Assembly: GCF_036327775.1 (NCBI RefSeq)
Contig: NZ_CP109598.1
Coordinates: 5,034,001-5,098,000, forward strand
Length of the DNA: 64,000 bases
DNA from: Streptomyces sp. NBC_01498
GTDB taxonomy: Bacteria; Actinomycetota; Actinomycetes; Streptomycetales; Streptomycetaceae
Direction: 5' to 3'
In this document: positions 26,235 to 34,553 of the stretch, one piece after another
Numbering within the stretch: the first letter of the stretch is position 1
How the letters are laid out: each line of letters starts with the position of its first letter
Notes under the pieces: generated by a model
What the model was told of the DNA's origin: nothing
The model's database searches: none
Seen by the model: the letters and a program-made list of their open reading frames with translations, nothing else
Made by a program: the position numbers and the translations under genes

Positions 26235-27737
26235 GTGTCTGTGCCGCATGCAGCCCCCCTCCGCACCACGGCCGTCGTGCTCGCCGGTGGTACCGGTCAG
26301 CGCGTGGGCCTGTCGATCCCCAAGCAGCTGCTGAAGATCGCGGGGAAGGCTGTCATCGAGCACACGCTGTCGATCTTCGAGCAGTCCGACTCGATCGACG
26401 ACGTGATCGTGCTGATGGCGCCGGGCTTCGTGGCCGATGTGGAGAAGATCGTCACCAAGGCCGGTCTGACCAAGGTCACGAAGGTCATCGAGGGCGGCCA
26501 GACCCGCAACGAGACCACCGAGCGCGCCATTTCGGCCCTCGGCGAGGGCCTGGCGGACGGCGAGGACCGCAACGTCCTGTTCCACGACGCCGTACGCCCG
26601 CTGCTGTCACAGCGCGTCATCAAGGACTGTGTGGAGGCCCTCGACCGCTACGAGGCCGTCGACGTCGCCATCCCGTCCGCCGACACCATCATCGTGACCC
26701 GCACCCACGGCAGCGACGGCGAGTTCATCACCGAGGTGCCCGACCGCTCCCGGCTGCGGCGCGGCCAGACGCCGCAGGCGTTCAAGCTGTCCACCATCCG
26801 CAAGGCGTACGAGATCGCCGCGGGCGACCCCACCTTCCAGGCCACCGACGACTGTTCGGTGGTCCTGCGCTATCTGCCCGACGTGCCCATCCACGTCGTC
26901 GCGGGCGACGAGTACAACATGAAGGTCACCCAGCCCGTCGACGTCTTCATCGCCGACAAGCTGTTCCAGCTCGCCTCCACCGCCGCCCCCGCGCAGGCGG
27001 ACGAGGCCGCCTACCGCGAACTGCTCTCCGGCAAGACGCTGGTCGTCTTCGGCGGCTCGTACGGCATCGGCGCCGACATCGCCGCCCTCGCCGAGCGGTA
27101 CGGCGCCAAGGTGTACGCCCTCGGCCGCTCCACCACCGGCACCCACGTGGAGAACCCGGAGCACGTGGACGACGCGCTGTCCCAGGCGTATTCCGCGACC
27201 GGCCGGATCGACTACGTCATCAACACGGCGGGCGTCCTGCGTATCGGAAAGCTCGCCGAGACGGACAACACGACGATCCAGGAAGCGCTGAACGTCAATT
27301 ACCTGGCGCCCGTCCAGATCGCCCGTGCCTCGTACAAGTACCTGGCCGAGACCAAGGGCCAACTGCTCCTCTACACCTCCAGCAGCTACACGCGCGGGCG
27401 GGCCGAATACAGCCTTTATTCGTCCACCAAGGCGGCCATGGTGAATCTCACCCAGGCTCTCTCGGACGAATGGGCCGCCGACGGCATCCGGGTGAATTGC
27501 GTCAATCCGGAACGCACCGCGACCCCCATGCGCACCAAGGCGTTCGGCGTCGAGCCGGCCGGCTCGCTGCTCTCCTCCGAGGCCGTCGCGCGCACCTCGC
27601 TCGACGTTCTCCTGTCCGAACTGACCGGTCATGTGATCGACGTACGGCAGCAGGACCCGACCCGGGAAGCCTCTTCGGAGGCGTCGGGATTCGAGCAGGC
27701 GCTGGCCTCGGTTCTTGACCGTCAGGAAGATGTGTAA
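26235..27737 (+). CDS. Bifunctional cytidylyltransferase / SDR reductase, predicted CDP-ribitol synthase (Bcs1-like)
   Basis: The protein has 500 residues from GTG 26235. Residues about 8-235 are an IspD/TarI-type cytidylyltransferase with the signature 'VVLAGGTGQRVGLSIPKQLL', 'HDAVRPLL' and the 'TQPVD' substrate loop. Residues about 265-490 are a short-chain reductase with a GGSYGIG nucleotide-binding turn, 'NTAG', catalytic Ser in 'LYTSSSYTRG' and Y-x-x-x-K as 'YSSTK'. The same order occurs in Haemophilus type b Bcs1, which reduces ribulose-5-phosphate and makes CDP-ribitol. Neighbouring a TagF-like polymerase, CDP-ribitol supply is the favoured role; MEP-pathway IspD is unlikely given the fusion. 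Confidence 0.88.
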   Translation: MSVPHAAPLRTTAVVLAGGTGQRVGLSIPKQLLKIAGKAVIEHTLSIFEQSDSIDDVIVLMAPGFVADVEKIVTKAGLTKVTKVIEGGQTRNETTERAISALGEGLADGEDRNVLFHDAVRPLLSQRVIKDCVEALDRYEAVDVAIPSADTIIVTRTHGSDGEFITEVPDRSRLRRGQTPQAFKLSTIRKAYEIAAGDPTFQATDDCSVVLRYLPDVPIHVVAGDEYNMKVTQPVDVFIADKLFQLASTAAPAQADEAAYRELLSGKTLVVFGGSYGIGADIAALAERYGAKVYALGRSTTGTHVENPEHVDDALSQAYSATGRIDYVINTAGVLRIGKLAETDNTTIQEALNVNYLAPVQIARASYKYLAETKGQLLLYTSSSYTRGRAEYSLYSSTKAAMVNLTQALSDEWAADGIRVNCVNPERTATPMRTKAFGVEPAGSLLSSEAVARTSLDVLLSELTGHVIDVRQQDPTREASSEASGFEQALASVLDRQEDV

Positions 27738-27760
27738 TAATTCTCCACAAGTTTGCATTT

Positions 27761-27803
27761 ACGGGCCTTTGCAGTCGCCTTTCGGGCGAATTGCAGAGGC
27801 CCG
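27761..27803 (+). terminator. Hairpin between the fusion gene and the polymerase gene
   Basis: Imperfect ~19-bp stem (outer ACGGGCC/GGCCCGT) with a short loop and no following U tract. It may be a partial terminator or a processing site inside the operon. Confidence 0.6.
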
Positions 27804-27878
27804 TGTGCGTGAAGCCCCGACTTCACAATTCCCGCCAACCGTGAAATAACCGGCACCCCCTCCTGGAGCAGGTTCTTC

Positions 27879-30023
27879 GTGATTTCGACCGCCATCCGCC
27901 TGGCCCGCGTGGGCAGCCGGGCCGAGCTCGCCGCGGCAGCCCTCATGGCCCTGGGCTACCCCTGCGTCATGCTCGCCGCGCTGATCCCGAACCTCTGGTT
28001 CTTCGCGGCCGCCTGCGCCGCGACCTACGGCGCGGACCGGTTCCTGCACCAGCGGAACAGCTACCTGATCAACCGGCTCAACAAGGTGCGGGCCGGTCTC
28101 TCGATCCGCTTCCTGGTACGCCAGTTGCTCCTCGTGCTGCTCCTGGCCCGGATGGGACTGGCCGAAGAACCCCTGTTCTACGCGGCGGTCGCCGGATTCC
28201 TGCTCTTCTACGGCCTCCAGGCACCCCAGGGCGCGCTGGCCACCCTGATCCGGCTGCGCCGCGCCATGCCGGTCGTCACCCGCAACGTGGACCTGCACGC
28301 CGTACGCATCCCGGACGCCCCGCCCAACTCCCTGGTCAGCCGCTCCGCCGAGAAGATGCTGCACCTCGACGTGTTCGCGCTGGCCGGCCTGCTCGTCGCG
28401 GCGCGGAGCGGCATCGACCTGTACGGCTACGCGGGCCTCGGCCTCACCCTCGTACTCGGCCTGGTCTACATCCTGTTGCTGGTGCCGTACCTGCGCCGCA
28501 GCCGCCGCGTCCCGCCCGCGCCGGCCGTCCTCGGCGCCGTCGACAACTGGCTGCGGGAGTACCAGCCCTCCGTGGTCCTGTACTTCTCCGGCTCCAAGGA
28601 GTCCGCCTACCAGGTCAACATGTGGCTGGAGACCCTGGAACAGTCCGAGGGCCGGCCGCTGGTCGTCCTGCGCGAGCAGGCGATCATGACGCAGCTCGGC
28701 CCGACCTGGCTGCCCGTCATCTGTGTCCCCGGCGGCACCCACCTGATGAACATGGACCTGTCGACGGTCCGGGTCGCGCTCTACGCGGCGAACGTCGGCA
28801 AGAACATCCACCTGCTGCGCGTGCCCACCATGAAGCACGTCTTCATCGGCCACGGCGACAGCGACAAGATCGCCAGTGTCAACCCGTTCAGCAAGGTCTA
28901 CGACGAGGTGTGGACGGCCGGGCGGGCCGGCCGCGACCGCTACGCGCTGGCCGACGTCGGCGTGCGCGACGACGACATCGTCGAGGTGGGCCGCCCGCAG
29001 CTCGCCCCGATCAGGACCGGCACGGGCGTCCCGGCCCACCCCGTACCGACGATCCTGTACGCCCCCACCTGGGAGGGCTGGGACGACAACCCCGGCAACA
29101 CCTCGCTCCTGCTGGCCGGGGAGAACATCGTCAAGCGGCTGCTGAACGCCGAGAAGCCGGTCCGGGTCATCTACAAGCCGCACCCCTTCACCGGCATCCG
29201 GAACAAGAAGGCCAAGACCGTCCACCACCGCATCACGGCGATGATCGAGGCGGCCAACACGGCGCGGGCCGCCGAGCCCGGCCGGGCCCGGGAGGTCGCC
29301 GACGCCGAGGCCGGACAGACCGCCGCCCGCGCCGAGTTGACCCGTATCGAGCAGACACTCGCCACGCTCACCGTCACCGGCCGCTCCGGCGGCGACGAGT
29401 CCGAGGAGTCACGCGTCTCGCTCGCCGACCCCGAGCGGCTGGAGCGGGCGAAGACGCTGCGCGCCGAGTGGAACGACGCGTACTGGCGCACCTTCGGCCG
29501 GTGGGAGCACCGCGTCGTCACGGGCGCCCAGCCCCGGCTGTACGACTGCTTCAACCAGTCCGACGGAATGGTTTCGGACATCTCCAGCGTGGTCTCGGAC
29601 TTCATCGCGAGCGGCAAGCCGTACGCCGTGACCGACTCCGCCCAGCTGGGCGCCGAGGAGTTCAGGCGGCAGAACACGGCCGTACGGGCCGCGGTGATCC
29701 TCTCCAACAGCGCGGCGGAACTGGACGAGTTGCTGACGGCCGTCGCCGATCCGGCGGCCGACCGGCTGGCTCCGGCGAGGCGCGAGCTGAAGACCTATCT
29801 GCTCGGACCCGACGAGCCGACCTCGATCCAGCAGTTCAACGCCGCCGTCACCGCGCTGACCGCCAAGGCCGAGGCCCGGAACACGGGCGTCGCGCAGCGG
29901 CTGAGCGCCCAGGAACAGCCGGGCACGGAACCGGAGCGCGAGCCGGCCGCCGACCCGGAGGCCGCGGAGGCCGCCGCCGAGACCACGGAGCCGAACGGAG
30001 CGGAAACCCCGGTCGCCCGCTGA
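27879..30023 (+). CDS. Membrane-fused CDP-glycerol/ribitol polyol-phosphate transferase (TagF/TarL-like)
   Basis: The protein has 714 residues from GTG 27879. The first ~210 contain several hydrophobic segments (about 20-60, 75-115, 165-205), absent from the soluble TagF enzymes. The catalytic region follows, with the two family histidine motifs: 'HVFIGHGDSDK' and 'IYKPHPFTG'. It also has 'LYAPTWEGW' and the nucleotide-binding 'SDISSVVSDFIASGKP'. These enzymes transfer polyol phosphate from CDP-glycerol or CDP-ribitol to a membrane-linked chain. With the CDP-ribitol-type synthase next door, poly(ribitol-phosphate) is the likely product. The C-terminal ~60 residues are acidic and disordered. 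Confidence 0.88.
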   Translation: MISTAIRLARVGSRAELAAAALMALGYPCVMLAALIPNLWFFAAACAATYGADRFLHQRNSYLINRLNKVRAGLSIRFLVRQLLLVLLLARMGLAEEPLFYAAVAGFLLFYGLQAPQGALATLIRLRRAMPVVTRNVDLHAVRIPDAPPNSLVSRSAEKMLHLDVFALAGLLVAARSGIDLYGYAGLGLTLVLGLVYILLLVPYLRRSRRVPPAPAVLGAVDNWLREYQPSVVLYFSGSKESAYQVNMWLETLEQSEGRPLVVLREQAIMTQLGPTWLPVICVPGGTHLMNMDLSTVRVALYAANVGKNIHLLRVPTMKHVFIGHGDSDKIASVNPFSKVYDEVWTAGRAGRDRYALADVGVRDDDIVEVGRPQLAPIRTGTGVPAHPVPTILYAPTWEGWDDNPGNTSLLLAGENIVKRLLNAEKPVRVIYKPHPFTGIRNKKAKTVHHRITAMIEAANTARAAEPGRAREVADAEAGQTAARAELTRIEQTLATLTVTGRSGGDESEESRVSLADPERLERAKTLRAEWNDAYWRTFGRWEHRVVTGAQPRLYDCFNQSDGMVSDISSVVSDFIASGKPYAVTDSAQLGAEEFRRQNTAVRAAVILSNSAAELDELLTAVADPAADRLAPARRELKTYLLGPDEPTSIQQFNAAVTALTAKAEARNTGVAQRLSAQEQPGTEPEREPAADPEAAEAAAETTEPNGAETPVAR

Positions 30024-30041
30024 CCCCCGCCCCACCCGCCC

Positions 30042-30077
30042 GGCCCGGACCTCCCCTTGAGGGGGAGGTCCCGGGCC
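30042..30077 (+). terminator. Terminator of the teichoic-acid-like operon
   Basis: A 15-bp stem with one bulged base (GGCCCGGACCTCCCC with its complement) and loop TTGA plus one G, 18 nt after the polymerase stop. No U tract. Confidence 0.75.
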
Positions 30078-30607
30078 GTACGCGCAGGGGCTTCCGCTCT
30101 GCCCCCGGCGGTGCGGACGCCAAGCTGGCTCCTCCCAGCCACCCGGGGGGTCGGCCGTGCCCGCTCCGCGTGCGGGCGCCCGCCTCGTCTCCGGCGGTGT
30201 AGTCGGCCGATGCGCGGGCCGTACGGGCGTGCAGGGGGTGCTCCGGTGCGCGGGAGGGACGTCGGCCGGGACGCCTCGTGCCACGTACCGGCTCCGCCCG
30301 CCCCCGGCGGACCTGGCGCCTTCGCCGATGTGCGGGCCGTACCTGTACGGGCCCCTCCCGGTGCGCGGAAGCCCGGCCGTGCCCGCTCCGCGTACGGGCT
30401 CCTCCCGGCGCCCAGGAGGCCACCGCCCCGCACCGCGTACGCGCCCCCCGCCCCCAACTCGCCCGGCGCCCCGCCACGGACGCAGGCGCAGCCCGTACAC
30501 CCGCCCCCGCGAAGACCCCGCACATCCCGCTCCGGGGGCCGGTGTTTCGTTGTCCAGCGCGTGGAACGGGGGCGCGGCGATCCCGGCCGTTGGCATACAT
30601 TCGGGCC
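30078..30607 (+). other. Non-coding GC-rich region before proB with a 19-bp direct repeat
   Basis: No gene is convincing here: the long open frames are all low-complexity Arg/Pro/Ala. The 19-mer GGCCGTGCCCGCTCCGCGT is perfectly repeated at 30153-30171 and 30375-30393. The proB promoter is at its 3' end: TACATT (30596-30601) lies 6 nt before GTG 30608, without a ribosome binding site. Confidence 0.5.
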
Positions 30608-31735
30608 GTGACAGTGGCAAGGCAGCACGTAACGGAAGCCCGCAGGATCGTCGTCAAGGTGGGCTCCTCCTCGCTCACCACCGCCGCCGGCGGGCTCGAC
30701 GCCGACCGGGTCGACGCACTCGTCGACGTGCTCGCCAAGGTCCGCTCCGGCGGCGAGAAGGAGATCGTGCTCGTCTCCAGCGGCGCCATCGCCGCCGGCC
30801 TCGCCCCGCTCGGCCTCACCCGCCGCCCGCGCGACCTGGCCCGTCAGCAGGCGTCGGCCAGCGTCGGCCAGGGGCTGCTCGTCGCCAGGTACGCCTCGTC
30901 CTTCTCGCGGTACGGGCTCCGCGTCGGCCAGGTCCTGCTCACCGCCCACGACACCAGCCGCCGTTCCCACTACCGCAACGCCTACCGCACCCTCGACCAG
31001 CTGCTCACCATGGGCGCCGTCCCCGTCGTCAACGAGAACGACACCGTCGCCACCGAGGAGATCCGCTTCGGCGACAACGACCGGCTGGCGGCTCTCGTCG
31101 CCCATCTCGTCCGCGCCGACCTGCTCGTCCTGCTCTCGGACGTGGACGGCCTGTACGACGGCGACCCCAGCAGACCCGGCAGCTCACGCATCGCGCGCGT
31201 GGACGGCCCCGAGGACCTCGCCGACGTCACCATGGGCAGCGCGGGCAAGGCCGGACTCGGCACCGGCGGCATGGTCACCAAGGTCGAGGCCGCCCGGATC
31301 GCCGCCGCCGCCGGGATCCCCGTGGTCCTCACCTCGGCCGGCCACGCGGGCGACGCACTCGCCGGACGCGACACCGGCACGTACTTCGGCCCCACCGGCC
31401 GCCGCTCCGCCGACCGGCTGCTCTGGCTCGCCCACGCCTCGACCCCCCTGGGCGCGCTGACCCTCGACGACGGCGCCGTCCGGGCCGTCGTGGAGCGCCG
31501 CACCTCGCTGCTCCCGGCCGGGATCGCCTCGGTGGAGGGCGAGTTCAGCGCCGGGGACCCGGTCGAGCTGCGCGACACCGCGGGCCTGGCCGTGGCCCGT
31601 GGCCTGGTGAACTTCGACGCCAAGGAGATTCCCCAGCTCCTCGGCCGCTCCACCCGGGACCTGGCACGGGACCTCGGCCCCGCCTACGAGCGGGAGGTCG
31701 TCCACCGGGACGATCTGGTCGTTCTGCGTCCCTGA
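30608..31735 (+). CDS. proB: Glutamate 5-kinase
   Basis: This 375-residue enzyme catalyses the first step of proline synthesis: glutamate + ATP to gamma-glutamyl phosphate. The N-terminal amino-acid kinase domain has 'IVVKVGSSSLT', 'VSSGAIAAG' and 'NENDTVATEEIRFGDNDRLAA'. The C-terminal PUA domain (about 290-370) contains 'RGLVNFDAKEIPQLLGRST'. The GTG at 30608 is chosen because the family sequence begins right after it and a TACATT -10 box lies 6 nt upstream, which suggests a leaderless mRNA. The much longer open reading upstream is low-complexity and rejected. Confidence 0.96.
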   Translation: MTVARQHVTEARRIVVKVGSSSLTTAAGGLDADRVDALVDVLAKVRSGGEKEIVLVSSGAIAAGLAPLGLTRRPRDLARQQASASVGQGLLVARYASSFSRYGLRVGQVLLTAHDTSRRSHYRNAYRTLDQLLTMGAVPVVNENDTVATEEIRFGDNDRLAALVAHLVRADLLVLLSDVDGLYDGDPSRPGSSRIARVDGPEDLADVTMGSAGKAGLGTGGMVTKVEAARIAAAAGIPVVLTSAGHAGDALAGRDTGTYFGPTGRRSADRLLWLAHASTPLGALTLDDGAVRAVVERRTSLLPAGIASVEGEFSAGDPVELRDTAGLAVARGLVNFDAKEIPQLLGRSTRDLARDLGPAYEREVVHRDDLVVLRP

Positions 31736-32083
31736 CCGTCCCGACCGCCCCGACCGCCGGTGAAACGGCTGAAAGTCCGGTCTTTCGGAAGGGACCTTTA
31801 CCGAAACGACCCCATCTCCCGTCCCGGGCTGGTCAACTTTGTCTCAGGGGAAAGAGGCGGGGTAGCAGTACGACGACGCAGCAACAGGAGGCCGCCGGTG
31901 AGACGAACGCGCCCGGGGGCGGGGTCCCCCGGGTCAGGAGGAGGCACCTTGCACGCCCGGAGGGCCGCGGGGGAAGAGCGCACACTGACCAGCGTCGGAG
32001 CCGGGCCGGACTTCGGCGGGCTCGACGACGTGCGGGACCCGGGCACGGCCCGGAAGGCACAGTCGCGCGAGGAGGACCGCGCA
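31736..32083 (+). other. Region between proB and the small conserved protein
   Basis: About 350 nt. It is open in frame with the next gene but codes for low-complexity, Arg/Gly-rich sequence with no family resemblance. A short hairpin-like stretch sits near 31770-31800. I see no definite promoter. Confidence 0.35.
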
Positions 32084-32425
32084 CTGTCCAAGCTCTGGCA
32101 CATCACGCTCAGCGTGTCGGGGCCCGAGGCGCCGCTCACCGAGGTCAGACGGGGCCTCGAACAGCTCGCCCACGACCATCCCTTCCTGCTGACCAGCCGG
32201 TACGCCGTCGACCACGCCGAGATCCGCTACTGGGAAGAGGCCCGGGACCTGCACGACGCGGCGGCCGTCGCCCTGCGGCTCTGGGGCGAACACCGGTCCA
32301 GCGCCCGGCTTCCCCCGTGGGAGATCGTCGGCCTCGAAGTCATCGACCGGGAGACCTACCACCTGCGCATCGCGGAGGGGTACGGTCCGCCGCCGGCGGC
32401 ACCGGTGGGCGTCCACCCGTTCTGA
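32084..32425 (+). CDS. Conserved hypothetical protein, probable CTG start
   Basis: The core '[20 protein letters not shown]' to 'VGVHPF' (113 residues) reads as one compact alpha/beta domain and is the part that looks conserved. CTG at 32084 lies 7 nt after GAGGAGGA (32069-32076), an ideal Shine-Dalgarno distance, and no ATG, GTG or TTG stands there. A reading from 31760 would add 108 low-complexity residues. The gene sits between proB and proA on the same strand, a position held by a small protein of unknown function in streptomycetes. No catalytic motif recognised; function unknown. Confidence 0.65.
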   Translation: MSKLWHITLSVSGPEAPLTEVRRGLEQLAHDHPFLLTSRYAVDHAEIRYWEEARDLHDAAAVALRLWGEHRSSARLPPWEIVGLEVIDRETYHLRIAEGYGPPPAAPVGVHPF

Positions 32426-32507
32426 CGGCCGGGGCCGCGTCCCACCCGGAGGGGGCGCGGCCGTCTCGCACTACGGGATACGGGGGAAATGCCCGCGTCG
32501 GGCGCAC

Positions 32508-32522
32508 TACCCTGCGGGCATG
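32508..32522 (+). promoter_or_regulatory. Leaderless promoter of proA
   Basis: TACCCT (32508-32513) ends 6 nt before ATG 32520, with no ribosome binding site between. Confidence 0.5.
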
Positions 32523-33812
32523 ACCTCGCTCTCGCCGTACGACAACCTGACCCCGGTCACCAGGACCGCCTACCGCGCCCGCTCCGCGGCCGCCGATCTG
32601 GCTCCGCTGCCCCGCTCGGTCAAGGACGACGCGCTGCTGGCGATCGCCGACGCCCTGGAGGTCCGCACCCAGGAGATCATCAGGGCCAACGGCGAGGACG
32701 TCGAGCGCGCCAGGGAGGCGGGGACCAGCGAGGCGATCGTCGACCGGCTGACCCTCACCCCCGAGCGGGTGCGGGCCATCGCCGCCGACGTACGGGACGT
32801 GGCCGCGCTGCCCGACCCGGTCGGCGAGGTCGTGCGCGGATCGACCCTCCCCAACGGGATCGACCTGCGCCAGGTGCGGGTCCCGCTCGGCGTGGTCGGG
32901 ATCATCTACGAGGCCCGCCCCAACGTCACCGTCGACGCGGCGGCGCTCTGTCTGAAGTCCGGCAACGCGGTGCTGCTGCGCGGCTCGTCCTCCGCGTACT
33001 CCTCCAACACCGCCCTCGTGCGCGTGCTGCGCGACGCCGTCGGCGGGGCCGGACTGCCGGCCGACGCGATCCAGCTCGTGCCCGGCGACAGCCGCGACTC
33101 CGTACGTGAACTGATGCGCGCCCGGGGCCTGGTGGACGTGCTGATCCCGCGCGGCGGCGCCTCGCTGATCCGTACGGTCGTCGAGGAGTCCACCGTTCCC
33201 GTCATCGAGACCGGCACCGGCAACTGCCACGTGTACGTGGACGCCGAGACCGACCTCGACATGGCCGTCGACATCCTCATCAACTCCAAGGCGCAGCGCC
33301 CGAGCGTCTGCAACGCCGCCGAGACCCTGCTGGTCCACCAGGACGTCGCCGCGGCCTTCCTGCCGCGCGCGCTGGACGCGCTGGCCGAGGCCGGGGTCAC
33401 CGTGCACGCCGACGAGCGGGTGCTGGAGTTCACGGAGGCGGCGGGCGGCACGAAGGCCACGGTCGTGGCGGCCACCGCCGAGGACTGGGAGACCGAGTAC
33501 CTGTCGTACGACATCGCCGCCGCCGTGGTCGACTCGCTGGACGCGGCCGTCGCGCACATCCGGCTCTGGTCCTCCGGCCACACCGAGGCGATCGTCACCA
33601 CGTCACAGGCGGCGGCCCGCCGTTTCACCCAGTTGGTCGACTCCACGACGGTCGCCGTCAACGCGTCGACACGGTTCACCGACGGGGGCCAGTTCGGCTT
33701 CGGCGCCGAGATCGGCATCTCCACGCAGAAGCTGCACGCGCGCGGGCCGATGGGGCTGCCGGAGCTCACCTCGACCAAGTACATCGTCACCGGCGACGGT
33801 CACACCCGGTAG
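32520..33812 (+). CDS. proA: Glutamate-5-semialdehyde dehydrogenase (gamma-glutamyl phosphate reductase)
   Basis: This 430-residue NADPH-dependent enzyme reduces the ProB product to glutamate semialdehyde, step two of proline synthesis. It has the ALDH-superfamily fold with catalytic Cys264 in '[12 protein letters not shown]' and the ProA signature '[21 protein letters not shown]'. The C-terminus has '[22 protein letters not shown]', diagnostic of ProA. It is separated from proB by one small gene and has its own leaderless-type promoter, so the two need not be strictly co-transcribed. Confidence 0.97.
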   Translation: MTSLSPYDNLTPVTRTAYRARSAAADLAPLPRSVKDDALLAIADALEVRTQEIIRANGEDVERAREAGTSEAIVDRLTLTPERVRAIAADVRDVAALPDPVGEVVRGSTLPNGIDLRQVRVPLGVVGIIYEARPNVTVDAAALCLKSGNAVLLRGSSSAYSSNTALVRVLRDAVGGAGLPADAIQLVPGDSRDSVRELMRARGLVDVLIPRGGASLIRTVVEESTVPVIETGTGNCHVYVDAETDLDMAVDILINSKAQRPSVCNAAETLLVHQDVAAAFLPRALDALAEAGVTVHADERVLEFTEAAGGTKATVVAATAEDWETEYLSYDIAAAVVDSLDAAVAHIRLWSSGHTEAIVTTSQAAARRFTQLVDSTTVAVNASTRFTDGGQFGFGAEIGISTQKLHARGPMGLPELTSTKYIVTGDGHTR

Positions 33813-33869
33813 TTCCCGGGGAATCCCGCGTAATCTCCACTGTCTCTGCCGAAAACGCCCGGCCCGGTC

Positions 33870-33884
33870 TACTCTGAGAAGGTG
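33870..33884 (+). promoter_or_regulatory. Leaderless-type promoter at 33.87 kb
   Basis: TACTCT (33870-33875) ends 6 nt before GTG 33882. The intervening GAGAAG could be a very close ribosome binding site, but a leaderless start fits the spacing. Confidence 0.45.
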
Positions 33885-34478
33885 CCGGACGACGTGGGGG
33901 GCAAGCCGTTCCCGGACGGCTGGGAGCCCGACGACGACCGCGGAGGCGCGGACGAGGACTTCGCCTCCGTGGTGTTCGACGAGGACTTCATCCGGGCCGC
34001 ACCCGTTCACGAACCCACCGCCGTCGAGCGCCTGCTGGCGGCGGCCGAGGCGCGCGCCGACGCCGAGGCGGCCCGCGCGCGTGCCCTGCCCGGCGGACCC
34101 GACGACGACCGCTACGACGACGGCCGAGGGCCGGGGGAGTACGGCGACGGGCGGCCGTACGGCGCCGCGTACGACCCGGACGACCCGCACGGCGGGTTCG
34201 GCCCCTACGGACCCCACGGCGGCGCCCTGCGCCCCTACCGGGGCAGCGCCCGCTGGCACCGGCCCGTCGCCTGGATCCTCGCCGTGGTGATGGGGATCGG
34301 CATGGTCGCCCTGGCGTTCACCGCCGTCTACCGGGGAGCCGCGAGCGGCCACCGGCAGGACCGGGTGCCCCCGCCGGCCACCACCGGCGTCGACGCCTCG
34401 CGCGGCGGGGACGGGCCCACCGCCTCGACGGAGTACTCGGTCCCGGAGGTCTCGGCGGTACCACGCAGCGCGCCATGA
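33882..34478 (+). CDS. Single-pass membrane protein sharing an N-terminal motif with the next gene
   Basis: The product has 198 residues. The acidic N-terminal half contains 'SVVFDEDFIRAAPVHEPTAVER', followed by a Gly/Tyr/Asp-rich stretch (about 65-115). One transmembrane segment lies at about 128-148 ('VAWILAVVMGIGMVALAFTA'), and a short extracellular tail follows. The neighbouring gene encodes a larger membrane protein with nearly the same SVVFDE-x-F-x-RAAP motif, so these look like diverged paralogues with a shared cytoplasmic interaction segment. No enzymatic motif seen; function unknown. Confidence 0.7.
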   Translation: MPDDVGGKPFPDGWEPDDDRGGADEDFASVVFDEDFIRAAPVHEPTAVERLLAAAEARADAEAARARALPGGPDDDRYDDGRGPGEYGDGRPYGAAYDPDDPHGGFGPYGPHGGALRPYRGSARWHRPVAWILAVVMGIGMVALAFTAVYRGAASGHRQDRVPPPATTGVDASRGGDGPTASTEYSVPEVSAVPRSAP

Positions 34479-34538
34479 CCCGCGCGGCGTACCGGCGGCC
34501 CCCCGGCGCTCCCGGATTCCTGTTCCGCGTGTCCGTCC

Positions 34539-34553
34539 TAACCTGAAGCCATG
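34539..34553 (+). promoter_or_regulatory. Leaderless promoter at 34.54 kb
   Basis: TAACCT (34539-34544) is separated from ATG 34551 by exactly 6 nt (GAAGCC), with no ribosome binding site. Confidence 0.5.

Noticed and set aside
12432..30023. Genomic island acquired with an integrase or IS elements
   Set aside because: No transposase, integrase, terminal inverted repeats or attachment duplication is visible, and base composition does not drop clearly; transfer can only be tested by comparison.
31760..32083. 108-codon N-terminal extension of the small protein between proB and proA
   Set aside because: Low-complexity and Arg/Gly-rich, without the compact folding pattern of the downstream part, and the strong ribosome binding site is internal.
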